DNA from: Pelomonas parva
GTDB lineage: Bacteria > Pseudomonadota > Gammaproteobacteria > Burkholderiales > Burkholderiaceae_C
Length of the DNA stretch: 64,000 bases
Direction of reading: 5' to 3'
Assembly (NCBI RefSeq): GCF_043555835.1
Contig: NZ_JBIGHV010000009.1
Span: 186,001 to 250,000, forward strand
Within the stretch, counting starts at the first letter, position 1. Every line of letters starts with the position of its first letter. A model generated the notes under the pieces. It had not been told where the DNA came from and searched no databases. It was given only the letters and a program-made list of their open reading frames with translations. The translations under genes and the position numbers were made by a program. Positions 26,954-34,256 of the stretch are shown piece by piece.

Positions 26954-28219
26954 ATGGACATGCCCGCCACCACTCCCGACATCACGAAGCTCCGCATCAA
27001 CGGCCAGCGGCTGTGGGACTCGCTGATGGAACTGGCACAGATCGGCGCCACCGAGAAAGGCGGCGTCTGCCGCCTGACGCTGACCGACCTCGACAAGCAG
27101 GGCCGCGACCTCGTCACCCGCTGGGCACGCGAGGCCGGCATGACCGTCACCATCGACAAGATCGGCAACGGCTTCATGCGCCGCGCGGGCCGCAACAACA
27201 GCCTGCCGCCCATCATGACCGGCAGCCACATCGACACCCAGCCCACCGGCGGCAAGTTCGATGGCAACTACGGCGTGCTGGCCGGCATCGAGGTCGTGCG
27301 CACGCTGAACGATCACGGCATCGAGACCGAGGCGCCCATCGAGGTCGCGTTCTGGACCAATGAAGAGGGCTCGCGCTTCGTGCCCGTCATGATGGGCTCG
27401 GGCGTTTTCGCCAACGCCTTCACGCTTGAGCACGCCTACGCGGCCACCGACACCGAAGGGAAGACCGTCAAGGGCGAACTGGAGCGCATCGGCTACATCG
27501 GCGATCAGGTGCCTGGCGACCACCCCATCGGCGCCTATTTCGAGACCCACATCGAGCAAGGTCCGGTGCTGGAGGATCACGACAAGACCATCGGCGTCGT
27601 CACCGGCGTGCTGGGCATCCGCTGGTACGACTGCGTCGTCACCGGCATGGAAGCCCACGCCGGCCCCACGCCGATGGCGCTGCGCAAGGACGCGCTTCAG
27701 GTGGCCACCAAGCTGATGCAGGAAGTGGTGGCTTGCGCCCACCGCCACCCGCCGCATGGCCGCGGCACGGTGGGCATGGTGCAGGTGCACCCCAACAGCC
27801 GCAACGTCATCCCCGGCCGCGTGAAGTTCAGCATCGACCTGCGCAACGCGACCGATGCGCTGTGCGAGGCGATGGACGCTGACATCCGTTCAGTCGCTGC
27901 CAAGCTGTCACAAGAGAGCGGCCTGCCGATCGAGATCACGCCGGTCAGCAACTACCCTGCCCAGCCCTTCCACGCCGACTGCATCGCCGCCGTTCAGAAG
28001 GCCGCCGACACACTGGGCTACAGCAACATGCGTGCGGTGTCCGGCGCCGGCCACGACGCGGTCTACATGGCGAGGCTGGCGCCTGCCGGCATGATCTTCA
28101 TCCCCTGCAAGGACGGCATCAGCCACAACGAGATCGAGGACGCCAAGCCGGAGCACATCGAGGCGGGGTGCAATGTGTTGTTGATGGCGATGTTGGAGCG
28201 GGCGCAGGTCACTCGGTAG
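26954..28219 (+). CDS. beta-ureidopropionase / N-carbamoyl amino acid amidase (M20 family)
   Basis: This enzyme hydrolyses N-carbamoyl-beta-alanine (and the methyl analogue) to the beta-amino acid, CO2 and ammonia, the last ring-derived step of the pathway. The 421-residue zinc enzyme has metal ligands in GSHIDTQPTGGKFDGNYG, TNEEGSRF and FETHIEQGP, and a late His in DGISHNEIED. The dimerisation domain lies at about 215-330 (GMEAHAGPTPMALRKD). The allied L-carbamoylases and allantoate amidohydrolases look alike; the operon decides the call. Its TAG stop is part of the palindromic element that follows. Confidence 0.93.
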   Translation: MDMPATTPDITKLRINGQRLWDSLMELAQIGATEKGGVCRLTLTDLDKQGRDLVTRWAREAGMTVTIDKIGNGFMRRAGRNNSLPPIMTGSHIDTQPTGGKFDGNYGVLAGIEVVRTLNDHGIETEAPIEVAFWTNEEGSRFVPVMMGSGVFANAFTLEHAYAATDTEGKTVKGELERIGYIGDQVPGDHPIGAYFETHIEQGPVLEDHDKTIGVVTGVLGIRWYDCVVTGMEAHAGPTPMALRKDALQVATKLMQEVVACAHRHPPHGRGTVGMVQVHPNSRNVIPGRVKFSIDLRNATDALCEAMDADIRSVAAKLSQESGLPIEITPVSNYPAQPFHADCIAAVQKAADTLGYSNMRAVSGAGHDAVYMARLAPAGMIFIPCKDGISHNEIEDAKPEHIEAGCNVLLMAMLERAQVTR

Positions 28220-28322
28220 GTTGGCGGTAAGCACAGCGAACCCCAACGCTCGTGCCCCGCTCAGCTGCCTGATTTGAACGAGGCCGAGGGCGCTGGGGTT
28301 CATTTCATTCACCCCAGCCTAC
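28216..28322. repeat. palindromic intergenic repeat element (about 107 bases)
   Basis: Outer arms GTAGGTTGG (28216-28224) and CCAGCCTAC (28314-28322) pair at 8 of 9 positions. Inner arms GAACCCCAACGC (28238-28249) and GCGCTGGGGTTC (28290-28301) pair at 11 of 12. The GTAGGTTGG...AGCG-AA-CCCAAC pattern is that of short mobile palindromes scattered between genes in many proteobacteria. The element begins in the stop codon of the amidase gene and may act as its terminator. Confidence 0.6.
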
Positions 28323-28380
28323 CGGGCTGTTGGCCACGCAATTCGTGGTTAGCATGCGCCTGTCAACACAGGGGATATGC

Positions 28381-28950
28381 ATGAACCCACACGCTCCCGT
28401 CACGCGGCTCTGGGCACTGGGCGCCGTCGCAGCGGCGGCCGCCCTGACCGGCTGCGCCAGTGGCCTCTCGACATCGCACGGGCCGACCGCCCAGGGCGTC
28501 GGTACCGAGCAGCAGGCCCGCTCCACAGGTGAACCGCTGGTGGAGCGCCACGCCGCCGCGGATGCGCGGCAGCTGCTCAACAGGTACCAGAAGCGCGGCT
28601 ACGTGCTGGTCGCAGCGTCCGGATTCAACAGCGACCGGCAGGCATCCGAAGCCGTCGCCGTCGCGCAGGGGCGCCAGCTCGGTGCCGAGCTGGTGGTCCT
28701 CCTGGCCCCTCGCACTGCAGGATCGGTGGCACGCCCTGCTTCGCTCAACGTACCCGCCTCGTTCAGGAACAGCCCGGCGACCGCCTTCGGCAACAACGGG
28801 GCCGGCATCGCCCTGGAGGTCGGCCCGACCAGGACGCGCGACGCGTTGACCGGCCACCCGACGCCCACGGCGGCCTATCGCACCGCCCAGCGCACGGACG
28901 TTGCCGCGCTGTACTTTGTCAGGCAGCAGGCCACTGGGCCGGCCCTGTAA
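28381..28950 (+). CDS. putative lipoprotein of unknown function
   Basis: The 189-residue protein starts with a lipoprotein signal (ALTGC, Cys at about residue 23). The central part is a small alpha/beta unit with the pattern RYQKRGYVLVAASGFNSD...AVAQGRQLGAELVVLLAP, which recurs in uncharacterised envelope lipoproteins that start with a GY-x-x-x-G-x-S-x-F strand and place a conserved GA-x-x-V after a helix. No biochemical role is known to me. ATG 28381 follows an AGGGGAT ribosome site; an upstream GTG at 28330 would lack a signal peptide. It stands alone, between the palindromic repeat and the convergent protease gene. Confidence 0.75.
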   Translation: MNPHAPVTRLWALGAVAAAAALTGCASGLSTSHGPTAQGVGTEQQARSTGEPLVERHAAADARQLLNRYQKRGYVLVAASGFNSDRQASEAVAVAQGRQLGAELVVLLAPRTAGSVARPASLNVPASFRNSPATAFGNNGAGIALEVGPTRTRDALTGHPTPTAAYRTAQRTDVAALYFVRQQATGPAL

Positions 28951-28998
28951 CGCCAGACACCCGGCAGCGCCGCTGACCACCGCCTCAGGCTGCCGGCA

Positions 28999-29802
28999 TC
29001 AGCGCCGGTGTTCGGCCAGCAACGCCGCCGCCGTGCTGGCCGGCACCGCGTAGGTGATGCCCGTCGGCGCGCTGAGCGCCGCTTCCTTGGTGCCCTTGAT
29101 CGCGCCGCCCTGCAGCACGCCCACGACCTCGCCGGTCTCGATGTCCAGCACCGGGCCGCCGCTGTTGCCGGGGTAGGCGATGGCGTCGAGCTGCATCACC
29201 TTGAAGGCACCGTCGCGCAGCTGGCGCACGGCGCGCGGGTTGAGGCCGGCCGGGCTGCCGGCGGGGGTGGCGATGGTCGTCCATGCCGAGACGATGCCGC
29301 GGTGGGTGGTGTGCACCTGGCCCAGCGCGTTGCCGATGGGAAAGCCCATCAGCGCAATCGCCGCGCCCTCCACGGCGTCCTGCGCGGCCAGCTTCAGCGC
29401 CGGCAGCGCGGGCCCGTCGATGGCCAGCAGCGCCAGGTCGTTGCGCAGGTCGCGGCCCAGCAGCCGGGCGCTGCGCAGCTGCCACTGGCCGTCGCCCAGC
29501 CACACCTGCACCGCGATGCTGCGGTCGATGCGCTCGGGCGTCTCGGCTGGCACCACGTGCGCGTTGGTCAGCACGTGCAGGCCGTCAGCCACCGCGAAGC
29601 CGGCAGCGCGGAAGCCGAACCGCGGGTTGTCCATCAGGCCGTAGCTGCCCACGGCCACCACGGACCGCTTGACCCGCGCGATGAGCTCGGGCAGCGACGC
29701 CGCAGACGCCCCCTTGCTGCCGCAGGCCAGGCCGGCCAGCAACGCCAGCAGATGGCGCCGCTCGATGTCGGGCATGAGGTGGCGAAGCGGCACTGGGTGC
29801 AT
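28999..29802 (-). CDS. trypsin-like (S1C/DegP-type) serine protease without PDZ domain
   Basis: The 267-residue protein has an N-terminal export signal with twin arginines (IERRHLLALLAGLACGSKGASA) and a single chymotrypsin-fold domain. The triad is His82 (TNAHVV), Asp122 (RNDLALL) and Ser214 (YPGNSGGP). Unlike DegP it lacks PDZ domains, so it is probably a simple periplasmic protease or a regulator of a few targets. The start could be ATG 29802 or the Met ten codons in; neither has a strong ribosome site. It converges with the lipoprotein gene and is divergent from the hydrolase at 29929. Confidence 0.85.
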   Translation of the reverse strand: MHPVPLRHLMPDIERRHLLALLAGLACGSKGASAASLPELIARVKRSVVAVGSYGLMDNPRFGFRAAGFAVADGLHVLTNAHVVPAETPERIDRSIAVQVWLGDGQWQLRSARLLGRDLRNDLALLAIDGPALPALKLAAQDAVEGAAIALMGFPIGNALGQVHTTHRGIVSAWTTIATPAGSPAGLNPRAVRQLRDGAFKVMQLDAIAYPGNSGGPVLDIETGEVVGVLQGGAIKGTKEAALSAPTGITYAVPASTAAALLAEHRR

Positions 29803-29928
29803 GGTGGGTCGGGCTGGACGGCAAAGAGGTTGCCGAGCCTACTGCAATCCGCCGCGGGAGCCGGGGTCTCAGGGCCAGAGGCGCTTCTATAGTCCGCCGC
29901 GAAGGGCCCCGCCGTGGGCCGAACGGAG

Positions 29929-31008
29929 ATGCTTTTGATCCGACTCCTGCTGACCGCTGCAATGCTGGTGTTCTCGCAACTGGCCGCCCACGCCGCCGAG
30001 CCACGGGCCCCAGCCTGCGAAGCTCAGTCCAAGGACCGCGCCGTTCGCGAACAAGCCTTCGTCCCTCTCAACGGCATTCCCCAATGGCTGACCATCACCG
30101 GCCAGGACTGCCGCAACCCCGTGCTGCTCTTCATCCATGGCGGCCCCGGCAACCCGAACACGCCGTTCGCCGACACCCTCTACGGCGCCTGGGCCAAGGA
30201 CTTCACGCTCGTGCAGTGGGACCAGCGCGGCGCCGGCCGCACCTATGGCCGCAACCTGCCGGTGCGGGAACTGGAGCCGGCCGAGTTCGCCAGCACGCCG
30301 CTGACGCTGGAACTGATGGCGGCCGACGGCATCGCCGTGGCCGAGTACCTGCAGCAGCGGCTGGGGCACGCCAAGGTCATCCTGACCGGCAGCTCCTGGG
30401 GCTCGGCGCTGGCCGTGGAGATGGCGCACCTCAGGCCCGAGCTGTTCCACGCCTATGTCGGCGTGGCGCAGCTCGTCGGCCCGGCGGACCTGAGCGCCAG
30501 CCACGCCCTCGCGCTGCAACGTGCACGCGAGCTGGGCGACCAGCCGGCCCTGGCCACGCTGCAGGCCATCGGCCCACCGCCCTGGCAAGACCCGCGCAGC
30601 TTCGGCAAGCTGCGCCGCATGCTGCGCGGCTACGAGGCGCAACGCAGCGACGCCGGCCCGGCCTGGAAGCCCGCCGCGGACTACGCCGGCCCGCAGGACG
30701 CGGCCGCGTATGAAGCCGGCGAGGAGTTCTCCTTCCTGAAGTTCGTCGGTTTCAAGGGCGACGGCATGCTGTGGCGGCTGGACTTGATCGGCCAGCGCAC
30801 GCGGCTGCAGTTGCCGGTCTTCCTCGTGCAGGGCGAGCAAGACCTGCTGACCCCACCCGCCGTCACGCGCGCCTGGTTCGACCGCATCGAGGCACCGCAC
30901 AAGAAGCTCGTGACCGTGCCCCGCGCCGGCCATGACCCGAACGGGCCGCTGCTGGATGCGCAGTTCCAGGTACTGAAGACCGAGGTGCTGCCGCTGGCCC
31001 GCCGTTGA
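29929..31008 (+). CDS. exported alpha/beta hydrolase, proline iminopeptidase-like
   Basis: The 359-residue protein has a signal peptide (cleavage after HAA, about residue 23) and an S33-type alpha/beta hydrolase fold. The oxyanion strand is HGGPG (70-74), WDQRGAGRTYG follows, the nucleophile elbow is GSSWGS (Ser156), the acid Asp is in VQGEQDLLTP and the His in AGHDPNG. Family members release N-terminal proline or hydrolyse esters and amides; export argues for an extracytoplasmic peptide or ester substrate. ATG 29929 has ACGGAG before it; an upstream GTG (29914) is possible. Confidence 0.85.
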   Translation: MLLIRLLLTAAMLVFSQLAAHAAEPRAPACEAQSKDRAVREQAFVPLNGIPQWLTITGQDCRNPVLLFIHGGPGNPNTPFADTLYGAWAKDFTLVQWDQRGAGRTYGRNLPVRELEPAEFASTPLTLELMAADGIAVAEYLQQRLGHAKVILTGSSWGSALAVEMAHLRPELFHAYVGVAQLVGPADLSASHALALQRARELGDQPALATLQAIGPPPWQDPRSFGKLRRMLRGYEAQRSDAGPAWKPAADYAGPQDAAAYEAGEEFSFLKFVGFKGDGMLWRLDLIGQRTRLQLPVFLVQGEQDLLTPPAVTRAWFDRIEAPHKKLVTVPRAGHDPNGPLLDAQFQVLKTEVLPLARR

Positions 31009-31019
31009 TCAGCGGCGTG

Positions 31020-31703
31020 TCACGCCACCGCGCTGCGCACCGCCTCGCGCACCAGGCCATCGAGCTGCCCGGTGATGTGCGTCATCTCGCCCGAGACGAC
31101 GGCGAACTCGCGGCCGGAGGCGCCGGCGCGCGCCGCCACCACCTGCGCGTTGAAGGAAACGATGCGCGCATGCTTGGCGATCTGCTCGATGTCGCCCATC
31201 ACCGCCGTCAGCTGCTTCTTGGCCGAGGCGGCCTGCTGGCGGGCGAGGTCTTCGTAGATCTGCGTCAGGCGGTTCAGCGTGGCCAGCAGCGGCGTGGCGG
31301 CTTCCACCAGCTCTTCGAGCAGCGTCGGGGCGACGAAGGCGGCGGTGGCGATGGCGTCCAGCGCGCGCCGCGCCAGCTCGATGAAGGCGGTGATGCGCTC
31401 GTCGGCGCGGTCGGGGCCGAAGTAGGCCTGCTGCAGCTCGCCACCCAGCGCCGCCGGCGACATCTCGCCGGTCAGCAGTGCACGGTGGGCGTCGCTGAAG
31501 GTGGCCAGCGCGTCGCGCGCCGTGGCGAGTGCGCCTTCGCGCCCCTGCGAGGCCAGCACCGCGTAGAGGACGACGCGTTGTGACGTGAAGCGGCGGCGGC
31601 CGGACAGGTTGATCAACTTGCCGAACAGCTCGCCCGCAGGCGGCTTGGGTGCAGCGGCTGCCCGCTTTGGTGCATCGGCGTGGGCACTCGGGTGGTGCAG
31701 CAT
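31020..31703 (-). CDS. soluble protein with chemoreceptor-tip-like C-terminus
   Basis: The 227-residue protein has no membrane helix. Its last third is a long helix with IAKHARIVSFNAQVVAARAG followed by REFAVVSGEM, closely resembling the CheA/CheW-contacting hairpin tip of methyl-accepting chemotaxis proteins (usual form LALNAAIEAARAGE.GRGFAVVA). The sensor, HAMP and methylation helices are missing, and the N-terminal 110 residues resemble no sensor I know. It could be a cytosolic mini-receptor or a dead fragment. No other chemotaxis gene is nearby. The start at 31703 is chosen for its ACGGAG ribosome site; an in-frame ATG lies 33 bases upstream. Confidence 0.7.
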   Translation of the reverse strand: MLHHPSAHADAPKRAAAAPKPPAGELFGKLINLSGRRRFTSQRVVLYAVLASQGREGALATARDALATFSDAHRALLTGEMSPAALGGELQQAYFGPDRADERITAFIELARRALDAIATAAFVAPTLLEELVEAATPLLATLNRLTQIYEDLARQQAASAKKQLTAVMGDIEQIAKHARIVSFNAQVVAARAGASGREFAVVSGEMTHITGQLDGLVREAVRSAVA

Positions 31704-31808
31704 GAGGGGCTCCGTGATCTGGTTCACGACCGGCACCGCCCACGTTCCGGCGCGCTGGTCTGTGCACTCAGGGTTAGCACGGGGCGTGCCAATGCCGGCG
31801 CAACCCGT

Positions 31809-32960
31809 TCAGCCGCGCAGCCCCTTCTGCAAGCGCTGCGTCGCCAGCGCCAGCGTCTCCTCCCGCTTCGCAAAGCAGAACCGCACATGCCCGCGCTCCT
31901 GGGGCCGCTGGTAGAAGACCGACAGCGGGATGGCCGCCACACCGATCTCCGTCGTCAGCCACTTCGCAAAGTCCAGATCGGGCAGGTCCGACACCGCGCG
32001 GTAGTCCACCGTCTGGAAGTAGGTGCCCTCGCAGGGCAGCAGCTTCAGCGGTGTGGCCGCCAGCGCGGCACGGAAGCGGTCGCGCTTGGCTTGGTAGAAA
32101 TCGCTCAGCCCCTGCCAGGGCGCCGGGTTGGCGAGGTAGGCGGCGATGGCGTGCTGCGTCGGCGTGTGCACAGTGAACACCGTGTACTGGTGCAGGCGGC
32201 GGAATGCCGCGCTCAGCGCAGCCGGTGCGGCGACGAAGCCGACCTTCCAGCCCGTCACATGGAAGGTCTTGCCGAAGCTGCTGACGAGAAAGCTGCGCTC
32301 GCGCAGCGCCGGGTAGCGGGCCACGCTCTCGTGCGGCGCGCCATCAAACACCATGTGCTCGTAGACCTCGTCGCTGACGACGAAGAGGTCGTGCTGCTCG
32401 GCAATGCGCTCCAGTTCCAGCAGGTCGCCGCTCGTCGCGACGCGGCCGCTGGGGTTGTGCGGCGTGTTGATGATCAGCGCCCGCGTGCGCGGCGTGATGG
32501 CGGCGCGCACGGCATCCCAGTCGATGCGGTAGTCGAGCGTCATCGGCACGCCGATGGGCACCGCGCCGGCCAGGCGGATGGCGGGGTCGTAGCTGTCGTA
32601 GGCCGGCTCGATGATGATGACCTCGTCGCCCGCGCCGACGCAGGCATGCAGCGCGGTGATGATCCCTTGCGTGCCACCTGCCGTGATGGTGATGTCGCGG
32701 TCGGCGTCATACGCCGAGCCGTAGAGGTCGTTGAGCTTGGCCACCACCGCCTGCCGCAGCGCCGGCACGCCGGTCATCGGCGGGTACTGGTTGTGGCCGG
32801 CGGCCATCGCGTCGGTGACGGCCTGGAGCAGGGCCGGGTCGGCGCTGAATTCCGGGAAGCCCTGGCCGAGATTGACGGCGCCATGCTCGGCCGCCAGGGC
32901 CGACATGACGGTGAAGATGGTGGTGCCCGTGTTGGGCAGTTTGGTGGGCAGGACGGGCAT
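31809..32960 (-). CDS. PLP aminotransferase, methionine/kynurenine type (YbdL-like)
   Basis: This class I aminotransferase has 383 residues: NLGQGFPEF and NQYPPMTGVPALR at the N-terminus, NTPHNPSGR near 165, DEVYEHMVFDG near 195 and the PLP lysine in SSFGKTFHVTGWKVG near 230. The pattern matches the MtnE/YbdL group, which transfers the amino group of methionine or glutamine to 2-oxo acids, for example in methionine salvage. It starts four bases after the stop of the upstream lysozyme-inhibitor-like gene on the same strand. The exact substrate is not decidable by eye. Confidence 0.92.
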   Translation of the reverse strand: MPVLPTKLPNTGTTIFTVMSALAAEHGAVNLGQGFPEFSADPALLQAVTDAMAAGHNQYPPMTGVPALRQAVVAKLNDLYGSAYDADRDITITAGGTQGIITALHACVGAGDEVIIIEPAYDSYDPAIRLAGAVPIGVPMTLDYRIDWDAVRAAITPRTRALIINTPHNPSGRVATSGDLLELERIAEQHDLFVVSDEVYEHMVFDGAPHESVARYPALRERSFLVSSFGKTFHVTGWKVGFVAAPAALSAAFRRLHQYTVFTVHTPTQHAIAAYLANPAPWQGLSDFYQAKRDRFRAALAATPLKLLPCEGTYFQTVDYRAVSDLPDLDFAKWLTTEIGVAAIPLSVFYQRPQERGHVRFCFAKREETLALATQRLQKGLRG

Positions 32961-32963
32961 GGC

Positions 32964-33770
32964 TCAGCGTTCGCCCGCCTTTGTGCAGCGCAGCTCAGCG
33001 GACTGCCAGCCCCAGATGACGCGGGCCTCGCCCTGGTGCTCCCAGTAGCTTTCGTTGCGGCCGGTGTAGCGGCTGCCGCTGGCGGCGGGCTGCTGCGTCA
33101 TCAGCGAGGTCTGGTCGCCACGTTCGGCGATGAGGCTGGGCGGTTCGGTCGCGCTGAAGAAGTTGGCGACGACCTCGCTGCCGTCGTCGCAGCGCCAGCG
33201 CGCCGTGGCCGACACCGGCACCAGGCGGTAGCGCGCCTGCAGTTCCAGCAGGCGGCGCTGGGAGGACTCGCGCACGCAGGCCACGCGGGCCTCGATGTCG
33301 GCGGCGGACGCCGCGTCCGGCCCCGCCTTCCAGCAGTCGTGGCGCTCACGCCGCCAGCCCCGCTGCTCGGCGGCCAGCACCGGCGGCCGCTCGTTCTGGG
33401 CCTTGCGCCGCGCGGCGGCATAGGCCTCGGCCACGCGCGCATCCAGCCGCGCCAAGCCGGCACGCTGGCACACCAGCTCTTCCACATCGCCACGCACCTG
33501 GCGCGTGCGGCAGGTGGGCGCGCGGCGCGCCTCGTCCAGCGCCTGCTGCACGCGCTGGCACCAGGCGGGCCCGCCGCGATCGTTGGCGTCACGCAGGCCC
33601 AGCTGGTGCTCAACCGCGCCCTGCCATTCGGCCGAACCGAGATCGGGGCCATGGCCGTCGCCGCCCAGGCGTGCCTGTACGTCGCGCTGCCAGCGCGCAT
33701 CGCAGGTCGGCGCAGCGGCCTGGGCCAGTGTCGCGAAACAGATCAGTGCAAAGGCGAGCAAGGTCTTCAT
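32964..33770 (-). CDS. exported protein combining LprI-like and MliC-like lysozyme-inhibitor domains
   Basis: The 268-residue protein has a signal peptide (cleavage after AQA, about residue 19). The middle part (about 90-165) has the LprI pattern: LVCQRAGLARLDARVAEAYAAARR and AEQRGWRRERHDCW. The C-terminal 75 residues resemble MliC/PliC inhibitors of c-type lysozyme: a W-R-C-D-D-G start, QQPAASGSRYTGRNESYWEHQGEARVIWG with the SGxxY loop that enters the lysozyme active site, and a final cysteine (LRCT). Both domain types protect the wall against host lysozyme. The two in one chain suggest an envelope defence protein. ATG 33770 is clear. Confidence 0.8.
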   Translation of the reverse strand: MKTLLAFALICFATLAQAAAPTCDARWQRDVQARLGGDGHGPDLGSAEWQGAVEHQLGLRDANDRGGPAWCQRVQQALDEARRAPTCRTRQVRGDVEELVCQRAGLARLDARVAEAYAAARRKAQNERPPVLAAEQRGWRRERHDCWKAGPDAASAADIEARVACVRESSQRRLLELQARYRLVPVSATARWRCDDGSEVVANFFSATEPPSLIAERGDQTSLMTQQPAASGSRYTGRNESYWEHQGEARVIWGWQSAELRCTKAGER

Positions 33771-33779
33771 GAACAGGCC

Positions 33780-34256
33780 CTACAGAAATCGCTCCAGCAG
33801 CCGCTTCGACTGCTTGTCCAGTGCCCAGCGGTCCGGCACCTGCAGCTGCACGCCATGCGTGGACGTGATGAGCAGCCGGCCTTCGTCCAGCCGGCGGATG
33901 TCTTCCTCGCTCTTCAGCACGAAGTCGACCTCGCCGCGGTCGGTCTCGACGCGCCAGGTGCTAGGCGTGGCAAAGGTGTTCACCGAAATCAGCCGCTTGA
34001 GCGTGGGATGGAACTCGCGCGCGGCCAGCTCGGCCTCCAGCAGCTTGCGCGGGCCGTCGGGCAGGGCCGAGAGGCGCTCGATCCAGGCCAGCTCATGGCC
34101 ATGCACGCCGACGAGCGACAGGCCCTCGTCGGGCGCCGAGATCGGGTGGGCGCGCACTGGCGTAACGCCCTCGTGCGTGGCGCCGTGGAGGTCGGTCAGC
34201 ACCAGCCGGCCGTGGGCGTCCAACGCCAGATCGCGAAAAGGCAGCGTCGTGCTCAT
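33780..34256 (-). CDS. DUF1854 protein associated with cyanophycin loci
   Basis: The 158-residue cytoplasmic protein belongs to the DUF1854 family (LALDAHGRLVLTDLHG, PVRAHPISAPDEGLSLVG, FHPTLKRLISVNTFATPSTWRVETDRGEVDFVLKSEEDIRRL). Members are repeatedly found next to cyanophycin synthetase genes and an MsbA-like ABC protein, but no activity is established. Its ATG overlaps the transporter stop by four bases (ATGA), so the two are produced together and probably act together. The mix of beta strands and conserved DFxLKSxEDIRRL suggests a small binding or adaptor domain, which is inference. Confidence 0.9.
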   Translation of the reverse strand: MSTTLPFRDLALDAHGRLVLTDLHGATHEGVTPVRAHPISAPDEGLSLVGVHGHELAWIERLSALPDGPRKLLEAELAAREFHPTLKRLISVNTFATPSTWRVETDRGEVDFVLKSEEDIRRLDEGRLLITSTHGVQLQVPDRWALDKQSKRLLERFL

